Shown here: piece by piece, positions 10,646 through 20,281 of the stretch
Layout of the letters: each line of letters opens with the position of its first letter
Position numbering within the stretch: position 1 is the first letter of the stretch
From: Vibrio splendidus
GTDB lineage: Bacteria > Pseudomonadota > Gammaproteobacteria > Enterobacterales > Vibrionaceae
Assembly: GCF_001557875.1 (NCBI RefSeq)
Contig: NZ_LNRF01000004.1
Span: 339,082-403,081 of the forward strand
DNA: 64,000 nt
Direction of reading: 5' to 3'
Position numbers and translations under genes: made by a program
Notes under the pieces: model-generated
What the model was told of the DNA's origin: nothing
Database searches by the model: none
Seen by the model: the letters and a program-made list of their open reading frames with translations, nothing else

Positions 10646-11542
10646 TTAATGAATCCCACCGATGCGATTAAAACGCACACCAGTAGGAATCCATGTTGGA
10701 AGTACACTGTCTGAACCGCGTTCGAATTCGAAGCTGATCCAAATAGCAACGGCCTTACCAACAAGGTTTGCTTCAGGGACAAAGCCCCAGTAACGGCTAT
10801 CGGCACTGTTGTCACGGTTATCACCCATCACAAAGTACTGGCCTTCTGGAACGACCCATTCGTTAACACCATTGCGAGGCTGATATGCTTGCACACGATC
10901 ACGGCGTAATGGGTTAACTAAAATCTGGTGCTCTACGTCTCCAAGCTGTTCGTTCAGCTGAATCAGAGGCACACCATCTTGAATAAATTGGCTCTCTTCA
11001 ACATTACTTAGTTTCACTGGTTCACAGCTACTTGTACCCTTCGCCTGAATGCAGATCTCTTTACGACTGCTGTAGCGAATAGTGTCACCTGGCATACCAA
11101 CAACACGCTTAATGTAGTCGATATTTGGCTGAGGTGGGTACTTAAATACGATTGAATCACCGCGTTCTGGCTTGCCTGTTTCTACCAATTGAGTGCGCCA
11201 TACTGGGTCTTTTAGACCGTACGCGTACTTCTCTACCAAGATGAAATCACCAACCAAAAGGGTTGGCATCATCGAGCCAGAAGGGATTTGAAACGGTTCA
11301 TAGATGAATGAACGCAAGATCAAAACAAATGCAATTACCGGGAAAATGGACACACTGTTCTCAACCCACCAAGGCTGAGCCGTAACTTTTGCGCTGGTTT
11401 CAGCGTCTAGGCCATTCGATTGTGCTTCAACGTCAGCAAGCTTTTGCTGGCGCTTCTTCGCCCACACAAACTTTTCCAACGCCCATACAATGCCGGTCAC
11501 TAGAGTTACGATCACTAAGATAAGCGAAAATGTATTAGCCAT
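10646..11542 (-). CDS. lepB: Signal peptidase I (leader peptidase)
   Basis: Cleaves signal peptides of exported preproteins at the periplasmic face of the inner membrane. The 298-residue protein has two N-terminal transmembrane segments (about 3-22 and 66-84). The catalytic serine is in [13 protein letters not shown], the general-base lysine in [11 protein letters not shown], and box E is [12 protein letters not shown]. In E. coli lepA and lepB are close. Here a 245-base gap with a palindromic element separates them, so lepB may have its own promoter. Confidence 0.97.
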   Translation of the reverse strand: MANTFSLILVIVTLVTGIVWALEKFVWAKKRQQKLADVEAQSNGLDAETSAKVTAQPWWVENSVSIFPVIAFVLILRSFIYEPFQIPSGSMMPTLLVGDFILVEKYAYGLKDPVWRTQLVETGKPERGDSIVFKYPPQPNIDYIKRVVGMPGDTIRYSSRKEICIQAKGTSSCEPVKLSNVEESQFIQDGVPLIQLNEQLGDVEHQILVNPLRRDRVQAYQPRNGVNEWVVPEGQYFVMGDNRDNSADSRYWGFVPEANLVGKAVAIWISFEFERGSDSVLPTWIPTGVRFNRIGGIH

Positions 11543-11580
11543 TGATATCCCTTAAATTTCATTTCTTTAAAAATAACGAA

Positions 11581-11605
11581 AGTGAAAGAGTATAACCCTT
11601 TCACT
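11581..11605 (-). terminator. Hairpin upstream of lepB
   Basis: Eight-base-pair AGTGAAAG/CTTTCACT hairpin with a nine-base loop and a T-rich tail on the minus strand, 39 bases before the lepB start. It may be an attenuator or weak terminator of lepA transcription. Confidence 0.4.
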
Positions 11606-11666
11606 CTGCTTAATATTTCTAATTGTTATCAATCACACTGACTAGATGCTTAAAAAATTACGCAGG

Positions 11667-11750
11667 AAAAATCGCTTAGTTCGAGGCGCAAAGTGCTGTG
11701 ACTAGTGGACCTAATTACAAACCTTTGCAACAAAGAAATAAGCGATTTTA
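11667..11750. repeat. MITE-like nested palindrome between lepA and lepB
   Basis: Outer inverted repeat AAAATCGCTTA (11668-11678) pairs with TAAGCGATTTT (11739-11749). An inner pair GCAAAG (11688-11693) and CTTTGC (11723-11728) sits inside it, giving an element of about 84 bases able to fold on either strand. It fills most of the unusually long lepA-lepB gap. Size and structure resemble short non-autonomous intergenic elements. Family unknown. Confidence 0.55.
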
Positions 11751-11787
11751 ACCAGTAATATTTAGCAGTTAGTTAGTACGATTGATA

Positions 11788-13581
11788 CTAGTCTTTTCCA
11801 ACGTGAAGGATTGCAAGGAAAGCTTCTTGAGGCAGTTCAACGTTACCGATCTGCTTCATACGCTTCTTACCTTCTTTTTGTTTCTTAAGAAGTTTCTTCT
11901 TACGACTGATATCACCACCGTAACATTTTGCGATTACGTTCTTACGCAGTTGTTTCACTGTAGAACGAGCAATAATGTGGTTACCAATCGCTGCTTGAAT
12001 CGCGATATCGAACATCTGACGAGGGATGAACTCTTTCATCTTCTCTACCAGTAGACGGCCACGAGACTGAGCAATATCTTTGTGTGTAATGATCGCTAAT
12101 GCATCAACCGTTTCGCCATTCAGCAATACGTCTACACGTACCATGTTTGATGGCTCGTAGCGTTGGAAGTTGTAATCCAATGATGCGTAACCGCGAGACG
12201 TTGACTTCAGACGGTCGAAGAAGTCGAGAACTACTTCTGCCATAGGAAGATCGTACGTCACAGCAACTTGGTTACCGTGATAAACCATGTCTACTTGTAC
12301 GCCACGCTTCTCAACACACAGTGTGATTACGTTACCTAGGTAATCCGAAGGTACCAGGATATTACAGCGTGCAATTGGTTCACGAATTTCTTCTAGGTCA
12401 TTAACCGCTGGCAGTTTAGCCGGGCTATCAACGTAAAGAACCGTTTTATCTGTTTTTACAACTTCATACACTACTGTTGGTGCAGTCGTGATTAGGTCTA
12501 GGTCGTATTCACGCTCTAGACGCTCTTGGATGATCTCCATGTGAAGCATTCCTAAGAAGCCACAACGGAAACCAAAACCAAGTGCTGCTGAACTTTCTGG
12601 TTCAAAGAACAGTGATGCATCGTTCAGGCTTAGTTTGCCTAACGCGTCACGGAAGTTTTCGTAGTCATCAGATGATACAGGGAATAGACCTGCGTATACC
12701 TGAGGCTTCACTTTTTGGAAACCAGGCAGACGTTCAGTGCTGCCGCCTTTTGCAAGCGTCAACGTATCACCAACTGGTGCACCTAGGATGTCTTTAATAC
12801 CACAAACAACCCAACCTACTTCGCCAGTATTTAGCTCTGTCGTGTCGATTTGCTTAGGCGTGAAGATACCTAGACGGTCAACACCCCAAACTTGGTCTGT
12901 CGACATTACTCGAATCTTGTCGTTCTTCTTCAGCTTACCGTTTTTAATACGAACCAAAGAAACTACGCCAAGGTAGTTATCGAACCAAGAGTCAATGATC
13001 AACGCTTGTAGAGGCGCTTCAGGATCACCTTCCGGTGGCGGGATTGCCGTTACGATGTTTTCTAGAACATCATCAACACCCAAACCTGTTTTCGCAGAAC
13101 AGCGAGTCGCTTCCATCGCATCGATGCCAACGATCTCTTCGATTTCTTCAGCAACACGTTCTGGTTCAGCTGCAGGTAAGTCAATCTTGTTCAAGATTGG
13201 CACTACTTCCAGTTCCATTTCAATTGCTGTGTAACAGTTTGCTAGAGTTTGTGCTTCAACACCTTGGCCAGCATCCACTACAAGTAGTGCGCCTTCACAA
13301 GCCGCTAGAGAACGAGATACTTCGTAAGAGAAGTCTACGTGTCCAGGAGTGTCGATAAAGTTAAGTTGGTAAGTTTCACCATCTTTAGCTTTGTAATCTA
13401 AAGTCACACTCTGCGCTTTAATTGTAATACCACGCTCGCGTTCTATATCCATAGAATCGAGGACTTGAGCTGCCATCTCACGTTCACTTAATCCTCCACA
13501 AACTTGGATTAAGCGGTCAGAAAGGGTCGACTTACCGTGGTCGATGTGGGCGATAATCGAAAAATTACGAATGTGCTTCAT
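11788..13581 (-). CDS. lepA: Elongation factor 4 (LepA)
   Basis: Ribosome-binding translational GTPase implicated in back-translocation, initiation and 30S biogenesis. The product has 597 residues (E. coli 599). G1 is [10 protein letters not shown]3 DTPGHVDF and G4 NKIDLP. The EF-G-like domains follow, and the LepA-specific C-terminal domain includes [20 protein letters not shown]. It is the first gene of the leftward lepA-lepB-rnc-era group and lies 137 bases downstream of rseC. Confidence 0.98.
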   Translation of the reverse strand: MKHIRNFSIIAHIDHGKSTLSDRLIQVCGGLSEREMAAQVLDSMDIERERGITIKAQSVTLDYKAKDGETYQLNFIDTPGHVDFSYEVSRSLAACEGALLVVDAGQGVEAQTLANCYTAIEMELEVVPILNKIDLPAAEPERVAEEIEEIVGIDAMEATRCSAKTGLGVDDVLENIVTAIPPPEGDPEAPLQALIIDSWFDNYLGVVSLVRIKNGKLKKNDKIRVMSTDQVWGVDRLGIFTPKQIDTTELNTGEVGWVVCGIKDILGAPVGDTLTLAKGGSTERLPGFQKVKPQVYAGLFPVSSDDYENFRDALGKLSLNDASLFFEPESSAALGFGFRCGFLGMLHMEIIQERLEREYDLDLITTAPTVVYEVVKTDKTVLYVDSPAKLPAVNDLEEIREPIARCNILVPSDYLGNVITLCVEKRGVQVDMVYHGNQVAVTYDLPMAEVVLDFFDRLKSTSRGYASLDYNFQRYEPSNMVRVDVLLNGETVDALAIITHKDIAQSRGRLLVEKMKEFIPRQMFDIAIQAAIGNHIIARSTVKQLRKNVIAKCYGGDISRKKKLLKKQKEGKKRMKQIGNVELPQEAFLAILHVGKD

Positions 13582-13718
13582 AGGCTTGGTGTGACTAAAC
13601 TCTTTGAATAGGGATAATAAGAAAGCCGCGACGCGTCCAATCTACAGTCAGCATTGGTGGCGGCATTTCAATCAAGTTGGCAGATTCTACCCAATTTAAG
13701 GGCAAGAAGCATCATAAA

Positions 13719-14189
13719 TTAGACGAGAGACTCACCTAGGATTCGAATCAAGACGACTTCTTGCTTGGATTTGTCTTCCATGGGTTTGGCTAACCGCTTC
13801 GCTAAGGCAATTCCACCAGCAGTAAACAGTGCTGCACTTAAGATAACAATACCCTCGCCCCCTTGGAGTAAGGGTTGCAACAAGAGTTGTCCAAAACCAG
13901 CACCAATCATCAGCATGAAAAGTGGGATGAGATAAACAATGGCTGCCGATTGAAGTAGGCTTTTTTCTGGAAAGCCAATTTCTACGATTTGGCCTGCTTT
14001 AACTAAGCTTTTGGTTTTAAGCTGCCAAAACAAAGATTTATTACCAACAGCCTTAGTCACAATACCCGTTCCGCAGCTTTTTTGAGAAGAACAGCTGCTG
14101 CAACTGGTTTGTTGTTCGCAGCTCAGTTGAACAAAATATTGCTTACCTTTTTGTTCAACCGAGCTAACGGTCGCCAACGCGGTCATCAT
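13719..14189 (-). CDS. rseC: Sigma-E factor regulatory protein RseC
   Basis: Inner-membrane protein of the rpoE-rseABC operon; its role is modest in sigma-E control, and homologues act in electron transfer to SoxR. The 156-residue product has the N-terminal cysteine cluster CEQQTSCSSCSSQKSCG (about residues 24-40), then two transmembrane helices (about 82-100 and 108-128). Its ATG overlaps the rseB stop (ATGATGA), so translation is probably coupled; the second ATG is an alternative start. Confidence 0.93.
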   Translation of the reverse strand: MMTALATVSSVEQKGKQYFVQLSCEQQTSCSSCSSQKSCGTGIVTKAVGNKSLFWQLKTKSLVKAGQIVEIGFPEKSLLQSAAIVYLIPLFMLMIGAGFGQLLLQPLLQGGEGIVILSAALFTAGGIALAKRLAKPMEDKSKQEVVLIRILGESLV

Positions 14190-15148
14190 TGCGCTTGTAC
14201 CGGTTTATTGAATGTAACTGACTGAGCAATACGTTTTGCAGTTGCTGGCGGAATGTCACCAACCACAGAGATTTCTTTGTCGCCAATCACTAAGCTATGC
14301 AAGGTTCTACGCCCTTGACGTACCAGTTGCCCTTTCAATGAATGTTCGTCTCTATCGGCGATATAAACCGAAAAGCTAAACAATCCATCACTGAAAAGCT
14401 GGCTTTCAACCATTTTATCGGTCGCAGCCATTTGATAGCGGCTAAGCTCTTTTGACTTAAACCCTTCAGGGATCCAAGAGGCTTGCCAATTGGTCTCACT
14501 CACCAGACCTTCTGGTAATGACAAGACTTTCGGCAATTGAGCTTGGTTCAATCCCCCCATTGCCTCTGCAATCTTATCGTTCACCACGTAAGAAATAGTG
14601 CGGTACTGTTCAAGCACTTCACCATCGCGATCCAAAAGATCAGCACGCAAAGGAAGACTGGTTTTTTCATCGACCCAAACTACGTAGGAGTAACGAAGGC
14701 CATCTTTTGGCACTACACGCAATACTTGAGTAGTGCTGCCCGCTTCACGAGAGCGCCCAACTTTTACAAAATCGTAGTACTGGTTCAGAGAGTCGATATC
14801 TCGATGAATCATCGGAATGACAGGTGCAACCATACTGCCAGATTGAATAGTAAATGGCTCAGTACCCGGTTCGATGTAACTAACTTCATTGCCACGTCGA
14901 ATGACTTCACGAACCGGGCCGCTCAGATAAACAAGGTGTGCAAGTTGTTGGTCGTCGTTAACTGCATGACGATAAACAAGAGGTTCAATACTGCTCTTCT
15001 TTATCAAAATGTAGGAGAGTTCGTAATTTAGATGCTGACTGGCCTCGTTCATTTGATGCAACAAGTCCTTTGCAGTGGTTTCCTCTGCAAAGGCTGTTGG
15101 CGACATCAAGCTGAACAGTGTCAGTGCACTGACCAGGATTTTCTTCAT
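14186..15148 (-). CDS. rseB: Sigma-E regulatory protein RseB
   Basis: Periplasmic protein that binds RseA and shields it from DegS cleavage, and also senses lipopolysaccharide. The 320-residue product starts with a signal peptide (MKKILVSALTLFSLMSPTAFA, cleavage near AFA-EE). It continues with the MucB/RseB fold, including DLLHQMNEASQHLNYELSYI and VVPKDGLRYSYVVWVDEKT. Its start codon overlaps the rseA stop by four bases. Confidence 0.95.
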   Translation of the reverse strand: MKKILVSALTLFSLMSPTAFAEETTAKDLLHQMNEASQHLNYELSYILIKKSSIEPLVYRHAVNDDQQLAHLVYLSGPVREVIRRGNEVSYIEPGTEPFTIQSGSMVAPVIPMIHRDIDSLNQYYDFVKVGRSREAGSTTQVLRVVPKDGLRYSYVVWVDEKTSLPLRADLLDRDGEVLEQYRTISYVVNDKIAEAMGGLNQAQLPKVLSLPEGLVSETNWQASWIPEGFKSKELSRYQMAATDKMVESQLFSDGLFSFSVYIADRDEHSLKGQLVRQGRRTLHSLVIGDKEISVVGDIPPATAKRIAQSVTFNKPVQAQ

Positions 15149-15768
15149 TCAATGTCCGATTCTAGATGTGCATCTTGCATTGACGATGCATCACTGTTAA
15201 GTCTTAGCTGCAGCTCATAATCTTCTAGCATTGCATGAACGCGTTTACGCTGCTCTTGCAAGTTAGCTTCCGATGCCGGCTTTTCAACAGAGTCACGCGT
15301 TAAGCTTACTGGTTCCGCAGAACCGGCAAATGGAATCGTCTGGAGTACAGGCAACTGCTCTGGTGCTGCAGGGTCGCTGCCACCATATTGTTGAACACCT
15401 AATACAACCACTAATGAAACACACGCTGCCACGGCAACTTGTCCAAACTGTTGTAACCAAGCCGGAAGCTGACGCTTCGCTTGCTGAGGTTTAGGCTGCT
15501 CTTCAATTGGAGCAACAGTAGGTTCAACATTCACTTGGTGCAGGTTCGGCATTGCACTATGTGCAGGCTCAGCTTCAAGCGCTGCTGCCACATTGTTAGC
15601 AATGTTCCAATCTTGAGTTTCTGGCGCATCCCCACGCATAACATCACCAATTAAATGGTAACTCTGCCAGGTATCCATGCTTTCTTGATCAGATTCGAGA
15701 TCTATAATGAGAGCTTTATCGATCGTTTCACCATCCATGAGTGCCGAAAGCTTTTCTTTATCAGCCAT
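15145..15768 (-). CDS. rseA: Anti-sigma-E factor RseA
   Basis: Single-pass inner-membrane protein whose cytoplasmic N terminus holds RpoE inactive; proteolysis by DegS and RseP releases the sigma factor. The 207-residue protein opens with MADKEKLSALMDGET, typical of the sigma-binding domain. Its transmembrane helix is at about residues 105-121 (FGQVAVAACVSLVVVLGV), followed by a periplasmic tail. I chose the ATG at 15768 because GGTGA precedes it; the upstream in-frame ATG at 15780 lacks a ribosome-binding site. Confidence 0.94.
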   Translation of the reverse strand: MADKEKLSALMDGETIDKALIIDLESDQESMDTWQSYHLIGDVMRGDAPETQDWNIANNVAAALEAEPAHSAMPNLHQVNVEPTVAPIEEQPKPQQAKRQLPAWLQQFGQVAVAACVSLVVVLGVQQYGGSDPAAPEQLPVLQTIPFAGSAEPVSLTRDSVEKPASEANLQEQRKRVHAMLEDYELQLRLNSDASSMQDAHLESDIE

Positions 15769-15794
15769 TATTTTCACCATAATTATTACAAGTT

Positions 15795-16373
15795 CTAGCG
15801 TTGCAAAAGAGGTTTAATTTTCTTTTCCACCGCTTCACGAGCTCGGAAAATACGCGAACGTACGGTTCCTACAGGGCAATCCATTACTTCTGCAATCTCT
15901 TCGTAGCTCAAACCTTCGAGCTCTCGCAACGTCATTGCAGTTTTTAAGTCTTCTGGTAGCGCTTCAATCGCTCCAAAAACGACTTGTTTCAATTCTTTTG
16001 ACAGCGTTAAGTTCTCAGGGTTCGATATTTCTTTTAACGCGCTGCCTGTTTCGTAATATTCTGCATCTTCTGCATCTACATCGGTTGCTGGCGGCCTACG
16101 GCTTTGGGCAACGATATGATTTTTAGCGGTGTTCACGGCAATTCGGTATAACCATGTATAGAAGGCACTCTCGCCACGAAAGTTAGGTATCGCGCGGTAA
16201 GCTTTAATAAAAGCTTCTTGTGCTACATCAGGTACATCACCGGAATTATTCACGTATCGAGAGATAAGATTACAAACTTTGTTTTGATACTTAACCACTA
16301 GTAAGTTAAATGCCTGCTTATCTCCACTCTGAACTCGCTCAATCAACACTTGATCGGTTAGCTGCTCGTTCAT
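15795..16373 (-). CDS. rpoE: RNA polymerase sigma-E factor RpoE
   Basis: ECF sigma factor of the extracytoplasmic stress response, directing genes for outer-membrane protein folding and LPS. From ATG 16373 the product has 192 residues (E. coli 191). Region 2 has YQNKVCNLISRYV and FRGESAFYTWLYRIAVNTAKN; region 4 has LPEDLKTAMTLRELEGLSYE and CPVGTVRSRIFRARE. AGGAGT lies ten bases upstream of this ATG. A longer frame starts at 16412, but its extra residues do not match the family. A sigma-E promoter lies about 100 bases upstream. Confidence 0.97.
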   Translation of the reverse strand: MNEQLTDQVLIERVQSGDKQAFNLLVVKYQNKVCNLISRYVNNSGDVPDVAQEAFIKAYRAIPNFRGESAFYTWLYRIAVNTAKNHIVAQSRRPPATDVDAEDAEYYETGSALKEISNPENLTLSKELKQVVFGAIEALPEDLKTAMTLRELEGLSYEEIAEVMDCPVGTVRSRIFRAREAVEKKIKPLLQR

Positions 16374-16762
16374 TCGAGCGGGTACTCCTATTGTTATAAC
16401 CCTCACCTTCACAGATATGGGTACTAATTATGCGAAATGTAGTATTGACACCACCGTCTACAAGAGCACTATTGTGACTAAGCCAAATACCGAAAGTTCC
16501 AACTTTCTTAAAATTATTTGCCATTATTGTTTCACAATGTGATGTAATAAAAATAGCTATCCCTATCAATTTGGGGAAACTTGAGCAAAAGCAATGGTAT
16601 TGAGCAATTAAATATTTCTAGATAGCTGTCTATATATTGATTTTGCATGGCGTTTAAGGATGACTCTGGAGAGATTATAACAGTCTTACCCAAACTCCTA
16701 AAACAAGACAAAGTCAATTGAGAGTGGACAACTCGACTATAGCCCGGGATTTAATAAGTTTT
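16374..16762. other. Divergent rpoE-nadB intergenic region
   Basis: About 390 bases between divergent rpoE and nadB. It holds the sigma-E promoter described separately and presumably the nadB promoter. I see no credible gene or strong NadR/NrtR-type palindrome here. Confidence 0.6.
16473..16500 (-). promoter_or_regulatory. Sigma-E autoregulatory promoter of rpoE-rseABC
   Basis: Minus strand: GGAACTT (16500-16494), a 16-base spacer, then TCACA (16477-16473). This matches the sigma-E pattern GGAACTT-N16-TCAAA closely. The predicted start is near 16466, about 90 bases upstream of the rpoE ATG. Position directly before rpoE fits the known autoregulation. Confidence 0.8.
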
Positions 16763-18379
16763 ATGAACGCAAACCGTGAACATCAGTGTGATGTATTAGT
16801 GGTAGGAAGTGGTGCGGCAGGCTTGTCATTAGCCTTACGCGTAGCAGAACATGCAAAAGTAATTGTATTAAGCAAAGGACCACGCAGCGAAGGATCGACG
16901 TATTACGCACAAGGTGGTATCGCCGCGGTGTTCGATGAGTCGGACAGTATTGAGTCTCATGTAGAGGACACTCAAATTGCTGGGGCTGGGTTATGCGAAG
17001 AAGATACAGTTCAATTCATTGCTGAAAATGCGAAAGAGTGTGTGCAATGGCTGATTGATGGTGGTGTTCCATTTGATAAAGATGAAAACAGCACAGAAGG
17101 CCAACCAAAATATCACCTCACTCGTGAGGGTGGCCACAGTCACCGCAGAATTCTGCACGCTGCCGATGCAACTGGCATGGCGATGCAAACCTCACTACAA
17201 GATAACGTCAACAACCACCCAAATATCGAGATCTTCGAGCGCCACAATGCGCTGGATTTGATCACCGAAGATAAGATTGGTGGTTCAAAAGACAAGGTGA
17301 TCGGCGCCTACATTTGGAACCGTAACCAAGAACACGTTGAAACCGTGCGCGCTAAGTTTGTTGTATTAGCAACAGGCGGCGCTTCAAAGGTTTACCAATA
17401 CACCTCTAACCCAGATGTTTCTTCAGGTGATGGTATTGCTATCGCTTGGCGTGCGGGTTGTCGTGTGGCAAACCTTGAGTTCAACCAGTTCCACCCAACT
17501 TGTTTATTCCACCCAGAAGCGCGTAACTTCCTACTAACGGAAGCACTGCGTGGTGAAGGTGCTTACTTGCGTCGTCCAGATGGTTCTCGCTTTATGAAGG
17601 ACTTCGATGAGCGCGGTGAACTGGCGCCACGTGATGTGGTTGCTCGTGCAATTGACTTCGAAATGAAGCGCTTGGGTGCCGACTGCATGTATGTTGATAT
17701 CAGCCACAAGCCTGAAGAATTCATCACAGCGCACTTCCCGATGATCCACACTCGCTTGATGGACTTGGGTATCGATATGACCAAAGAGCCGATCCCTATC
17801 GTGCCAGCCGCTCACTACACGTGTGGTGGTGTCATGGTGAATAAGCAGGGTCAAACCGACCTGACGAACTTGTATGCGATTGGCGAAGTGAGCTATACCG
17901 GCTTACACGGTGCAAACCGTATGGCTTCTAACTCACTGCTTGAGTGTGTGGTTTACGCATGGGCAGCAGCAAAAGATATCGTTGAGAACATCGACCAATC
18001 TCAATTGTGCGCTGAACTGCCAGCATGGGATGAAAGCCAAGTCACCAACAGTGATGAAGAAGTTATCATTCAACACAACTGGCACGAACTGCGCCTGTTC
18101 ATGTGGGATTACATGGGCATTGTTCGAACGGATAAACGACTAGAGCGTGCATTACGCCGTATTCAGATGCTGCAACAAGAAACTCATGAGTACTACAGCT
18201 ACTTCAAGGTTTCGAATAACCTATTAGAACTGCGTAATTTGCTACAAGTGGCAGAGCTAATGGTTCGTTGTGCAATGCAGCGCAAAGAGAGCCGCGGCCT
18301 TCACTACACGTTGGATTACCCTGAACTTGCAGAAGACAGTGGCCCAACGATTCTGACGCCAGAGAAACGCCAATCATAA
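16763..18379 (+). CDS. nadB: L-aspartate oxidase NadB
   Basis: FAD enzyme that oxidizes L-aspartate to iminoaspartate, the first step of de novo NAD synthesis, working with NadA. From ATG 16763 the product has 538 residues (E. coli 540). The FAD-binding [19 protein letters not shown] is near residue 10. The conserved [26 protein letters not shown] and HYTCGGVMV follow. A TTG at 16718 would add 15 residues that do not fit the family. It is divergent from rpoE, as in E. coli. Confidence 0.96.
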   Translation: MNANREHQCDVLVVGSGAAGLSLALRVAEHAKVIVLSKGPRSEGSTYYAQGGIAAVFDESDSIESHVEDTQIAGAGLCEEDTVQFIAENAKECVQWLIDGGVPFDKDENSTEGQPKYHLTREGGHSHRRILHAADATGMAMQTSLQDNVNNHPNIEIFERHNALDLITEDKIGGSKDKVIGAYIWNRNQEHVETVRAKFVVLATGGASKVYQYTSNPDVSSGDGIAIAWRAGCRVANLEFNQFHPTCLFHPEARNFLLTEALRGEGAYLRRPDGSRFMKDFDERGELAPRDVVARAIDFEMKRLGADCMYVDISHKPEEFITAHFPMIHTRLMDLGIDMTKEPIPIVPAAHYTCGGVMVNKQGQTDLTNLYAIGEVSYTGLHGANRMASNSLLECVVYAWAAAKDIVENIDQSQLCAELPAWDESQVTNSDEEVIIQHNWHELRLFMWDYMGIVRTDKRLERALRRIQMLQQETHEYYSYFKVSNNLLELRNLLQVAELMVRCAMQRKESRGLHYTLDYPELAEDSGPTILTPEKRQS

Positions 18380-18432
18380 TAATTGGTTAAACGTGCTTAG
18401 CGAATTAGCCGTCAGCGGAAAATGATTAAACG

Positions 18433-18460
18433 AAAGGGAGCCGAGTGCTCCCTTTTCTTT
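18433..18460 (+). terminator. nadB terminator
   Basis: AAAGGGAGC/GCTCCCTTT hairpin with a five-base loop followed by a T-rich run, 54 bases past the nadB stop. It lies between convergent nadB and ygfX. Confidence 0.8.
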
Positions 18461-18514
18461 TGTCTAACGCTTTCTTTTATCTAATACTTTCTTTCATCGA
18501 ATAGTTTGGCTTCT

Positions 18515-18934
18515 CTAGCGTGCTCGTTGTAAGTTCGCCAGAAAATGACGATATTCTCGCTCGCAACAGCTGTCCCGCCAAAGCAGTGCCGAGTGCCCAC
18601 ATTCAAACTGCAATTTAACGAAGAACTGCGCCCAGATCTTATCAACGGACTTGAGTCGGTAAGTTCGGTCATTGAGTCGAATATCACCATCCTCTCTGTA
18701 ATCAAAACGCCCATAGACACTATTTAGAATCACATGGTTATATCTGAATAAGCGGATCATTAAAGCTAAGCAATAAAGGCTGGCGGCAAGTGGAATAGAA
18801 GACAGGACGATGAAAAACAAAAGGCACCCAAAAATAGTGCCTTTTGCAAATAATGCGGAATACGGAGGGTTAAGCTGAAGCTTAACGAACCTTGCTGAGG
18901 TTGTGTGCGACAATTTTATCAACCATTGATGCAT
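18515..18934 (-). CDS. ygfX: YgfX (CptA) family membrane protein
   Basis: The 139-residue protein has two transmembrane helices (about 31-49 and 50-66), then a soluble domain with NSVYGRFDYREDGDIRLNDR. Position immediately downstream of sdhE and this topology identify it as YgfX. In E. coli YgfX was reported to affect the cytoskeleton and called a toxin, with SdhE proposed as its partner; that role is disputed. The frame overlaps the end of sdhE by 53 bases if the ATG at 18934 is used; internal TTG codons are alternative starts. Confidence 0.75.
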   Translation of the reverse strand: MHQWLIKLSHTTSARFVKLQLNPPYSALFAKGTIFGCLLFFIVLSSIPLAASLYCLALMIRLFRYNHVILNSVYGRFDYREDGDIRLNDRTYRLKSVDKIWAQFFVKLQFECGHSALLWRDSCCEREYRHFLANLQRAR

Positions 18935-19142
18935 GGCCTAGGTTTTCACTGCGTCCGTGTCCCATTACCCAAGTAAACAAATCTGGGTCATCACACTCTA
19001 ACAGAGAAACAAACTCGCGCTGTTCCTGCTCTTGCAATGAATCAAAACACTCTTCGAAAAATGGCATGATGACTACATCAAGTTCTAACATGCCGCGACG
19101 GCAACCCCATTTAATTCGTGCTTTCTGCTCTGCAGTGTACAT
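18882..19142 (-). CDS. sdhE: FAD assembly factor SdhE
   Basis: Small cytosolic chaperone that promotes covalent FAD attachment to SdhA and FrdA. The 86-residue product contains the defining RGMLELD (RGxxE) motif near residue 16. The family tail follows: MPFFEECFDSL, LLECDDPDLFTWVMG and VDKIVAHNL. It is the first gene of the sdhE-ygfX pair and is divergent from ygfZ, as in E. coli. Confidence 0.95.
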   Translation of the reverse strand: MYTAEQKARIKWGCRRGMLELDVVIMPFFEECFDSLQEQEQREFVSLLECDDPDLFTWVMGHGRSENLGHASMVDKIVAHNLSKVR

Positions 19143-19309
19143 TGGCTATCCTCACCTATAATTTTTCTTTCTCGGAGTGTAACAAGTCATACGCCCTGCA
19201 ACTACTATGTGAGTCACAGTCCCTATCTAAGCTCACAAAAAAACCTAGGCTGACAAAGAAACAGAACCGGATTAACATAGAGCCAAATAAAATTCTTTGG
19301 AAAGATAAA

Positions 19310-20281
19310 ATGGATTGGAAAAACACATTTCAGCCACTCGCTCATACGCAAAATGAATCGCTTCCAGAACTGATGATGACACACGTGTCAGACTGGAGCG
19401 CAATTACCATGATAGGCGATGACAAAAAGTCGTACCTACAGGGTCAAGTAACGTGCGATGTCGTCACTCTTCCTAATGATGAATCCACGTTAGGCGCGCA
19501 TTGTGATGCAAAAGGAAAGGTATGGAGTATCTTCCGCCTGTTCCATCACAATGGCGGTTACGCGCTCATGCAGCCTAAATCTGCGATTGAAGTAGAACTG
19601 GTCGAAATCAAAAAATACGCCGTGTTCTCTAAGGTTGATATCGAGCAAACGACAGATGTTGTTATCGGTATGATGGGCACATCTGCGGATCAATACATTG
19701 ATTCAATTTCAGAAAGCCAAGGTAACGTGCGTGCTATCTCTGGTGGCACAGCGGTTAAAGTCTCTGACAATCGTTGGGCACTGCTTATTACGGAAGATGT
19801 TGCTGCAACCTTAGTATCAAGTGGCTCAGCAGAAAAAGTATCAGAAGCACTTTGGCAATATCATGAAATTCTAGATGCTCAGCCTAACCTATCGAAAGCA
19901 GAGCAAAACGAGCACATTCCTCAAGCGCTTAACCTGCAAGCGATTGGTGGTATCAGCTTTTCAAAAGGCTGCTACACAGGTCAAGAAACGGTAGCTCGTG
20001 CCAAGTACCGTGGCATGAACAAGCGTGAGATGCGTATTGTTTCAGGAACGACAGCAGAAGTATTGTCTCTAGAGAACCCAATTGAACTAGAGCGTAGCGT
20101 GGGTGAGAACTGGCGTGGCGCAGGCCGACTATTAAACGTCTATCAATTTGCTGATAACCAAGCGATTGGTTTGATGGTACTGCCAAACAACCTTGATGAC
20201 GATGTTCAGCTGCGACTGACCGCACAGCCTGATCAAACATGGAATATCCTGCCACTGCCGTACAGCCTTGACGACGAGTAA
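19310..20281 (+). CDS. ygfZ: Folate-binding iron-sulfur assembly protein YgfZ
   Basis: Tetrahydrofolate-dependent factor required for full activity of some Fe-S enzymes such as MiaB. From ATG 19310 the product has 323 residues (E. coli 326). It contains the family signature KGCYTGQE (in ISFSKGCYTGQETVARAKYR) with the essential cysteine, and the N-terminal GCV-T-like DDKKSYLQGQVTCDV. An open frame runs upstream to 19118, but those residues are not family-like and overlap sdhE upstream DNA. Confidence 0.95.
   Translation: MDWKNTFQPLAHTQNESLPELMMTHVSDWSAITMIGDDKKSYLQGQVTCDVVTLPNDESTLGAHCDAKGKVWSIFRLFHHNGGYALMQPKSAIEVELVEIKKYAVFSKVDIEQTTDVVIGMMGTSADQYIDSISESQGNVRAISGGTAVKVSDNRWALLITEDVAATLVSSGSAEKVSEALWQYHEILDAQPNLSKAEQNEHIPQALNLQAIGGISFSKGCYTGQETVARAKYRGMNKREMRIVSGTTAEVLSLENPIELERSVGENWRGAGRLLNVYQFADNQAIGLMVLPNNLDDDVQLRLTAQPDQTWNILPLPYSLDDE

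Noticed and set aside
13035..13358. 107-codon frame antisense to lepA, Leu/Gln-rich
   Set aside because: Sits inside the conserved GTPase domain of lepA and reflects its codon bias.
14537..15031. 164-codon open frame antisense to rseB
   Set aside because: It lies wholly inside the well-supported rseB, has no ribosome-binding site and a composition unlike a protein; it is a shadow of the real gene.
16374..16412. Longer N terminus for RpoE
   Set aside because: The extra 13 residues do not match RpoE, and AGGAGT is spaced for the ATG at 16373.
17534..17854. 106-codon frame antisense to nadB, His-rich
   Set aside because: Shadow of a conserved nadB segment; no independent signals.
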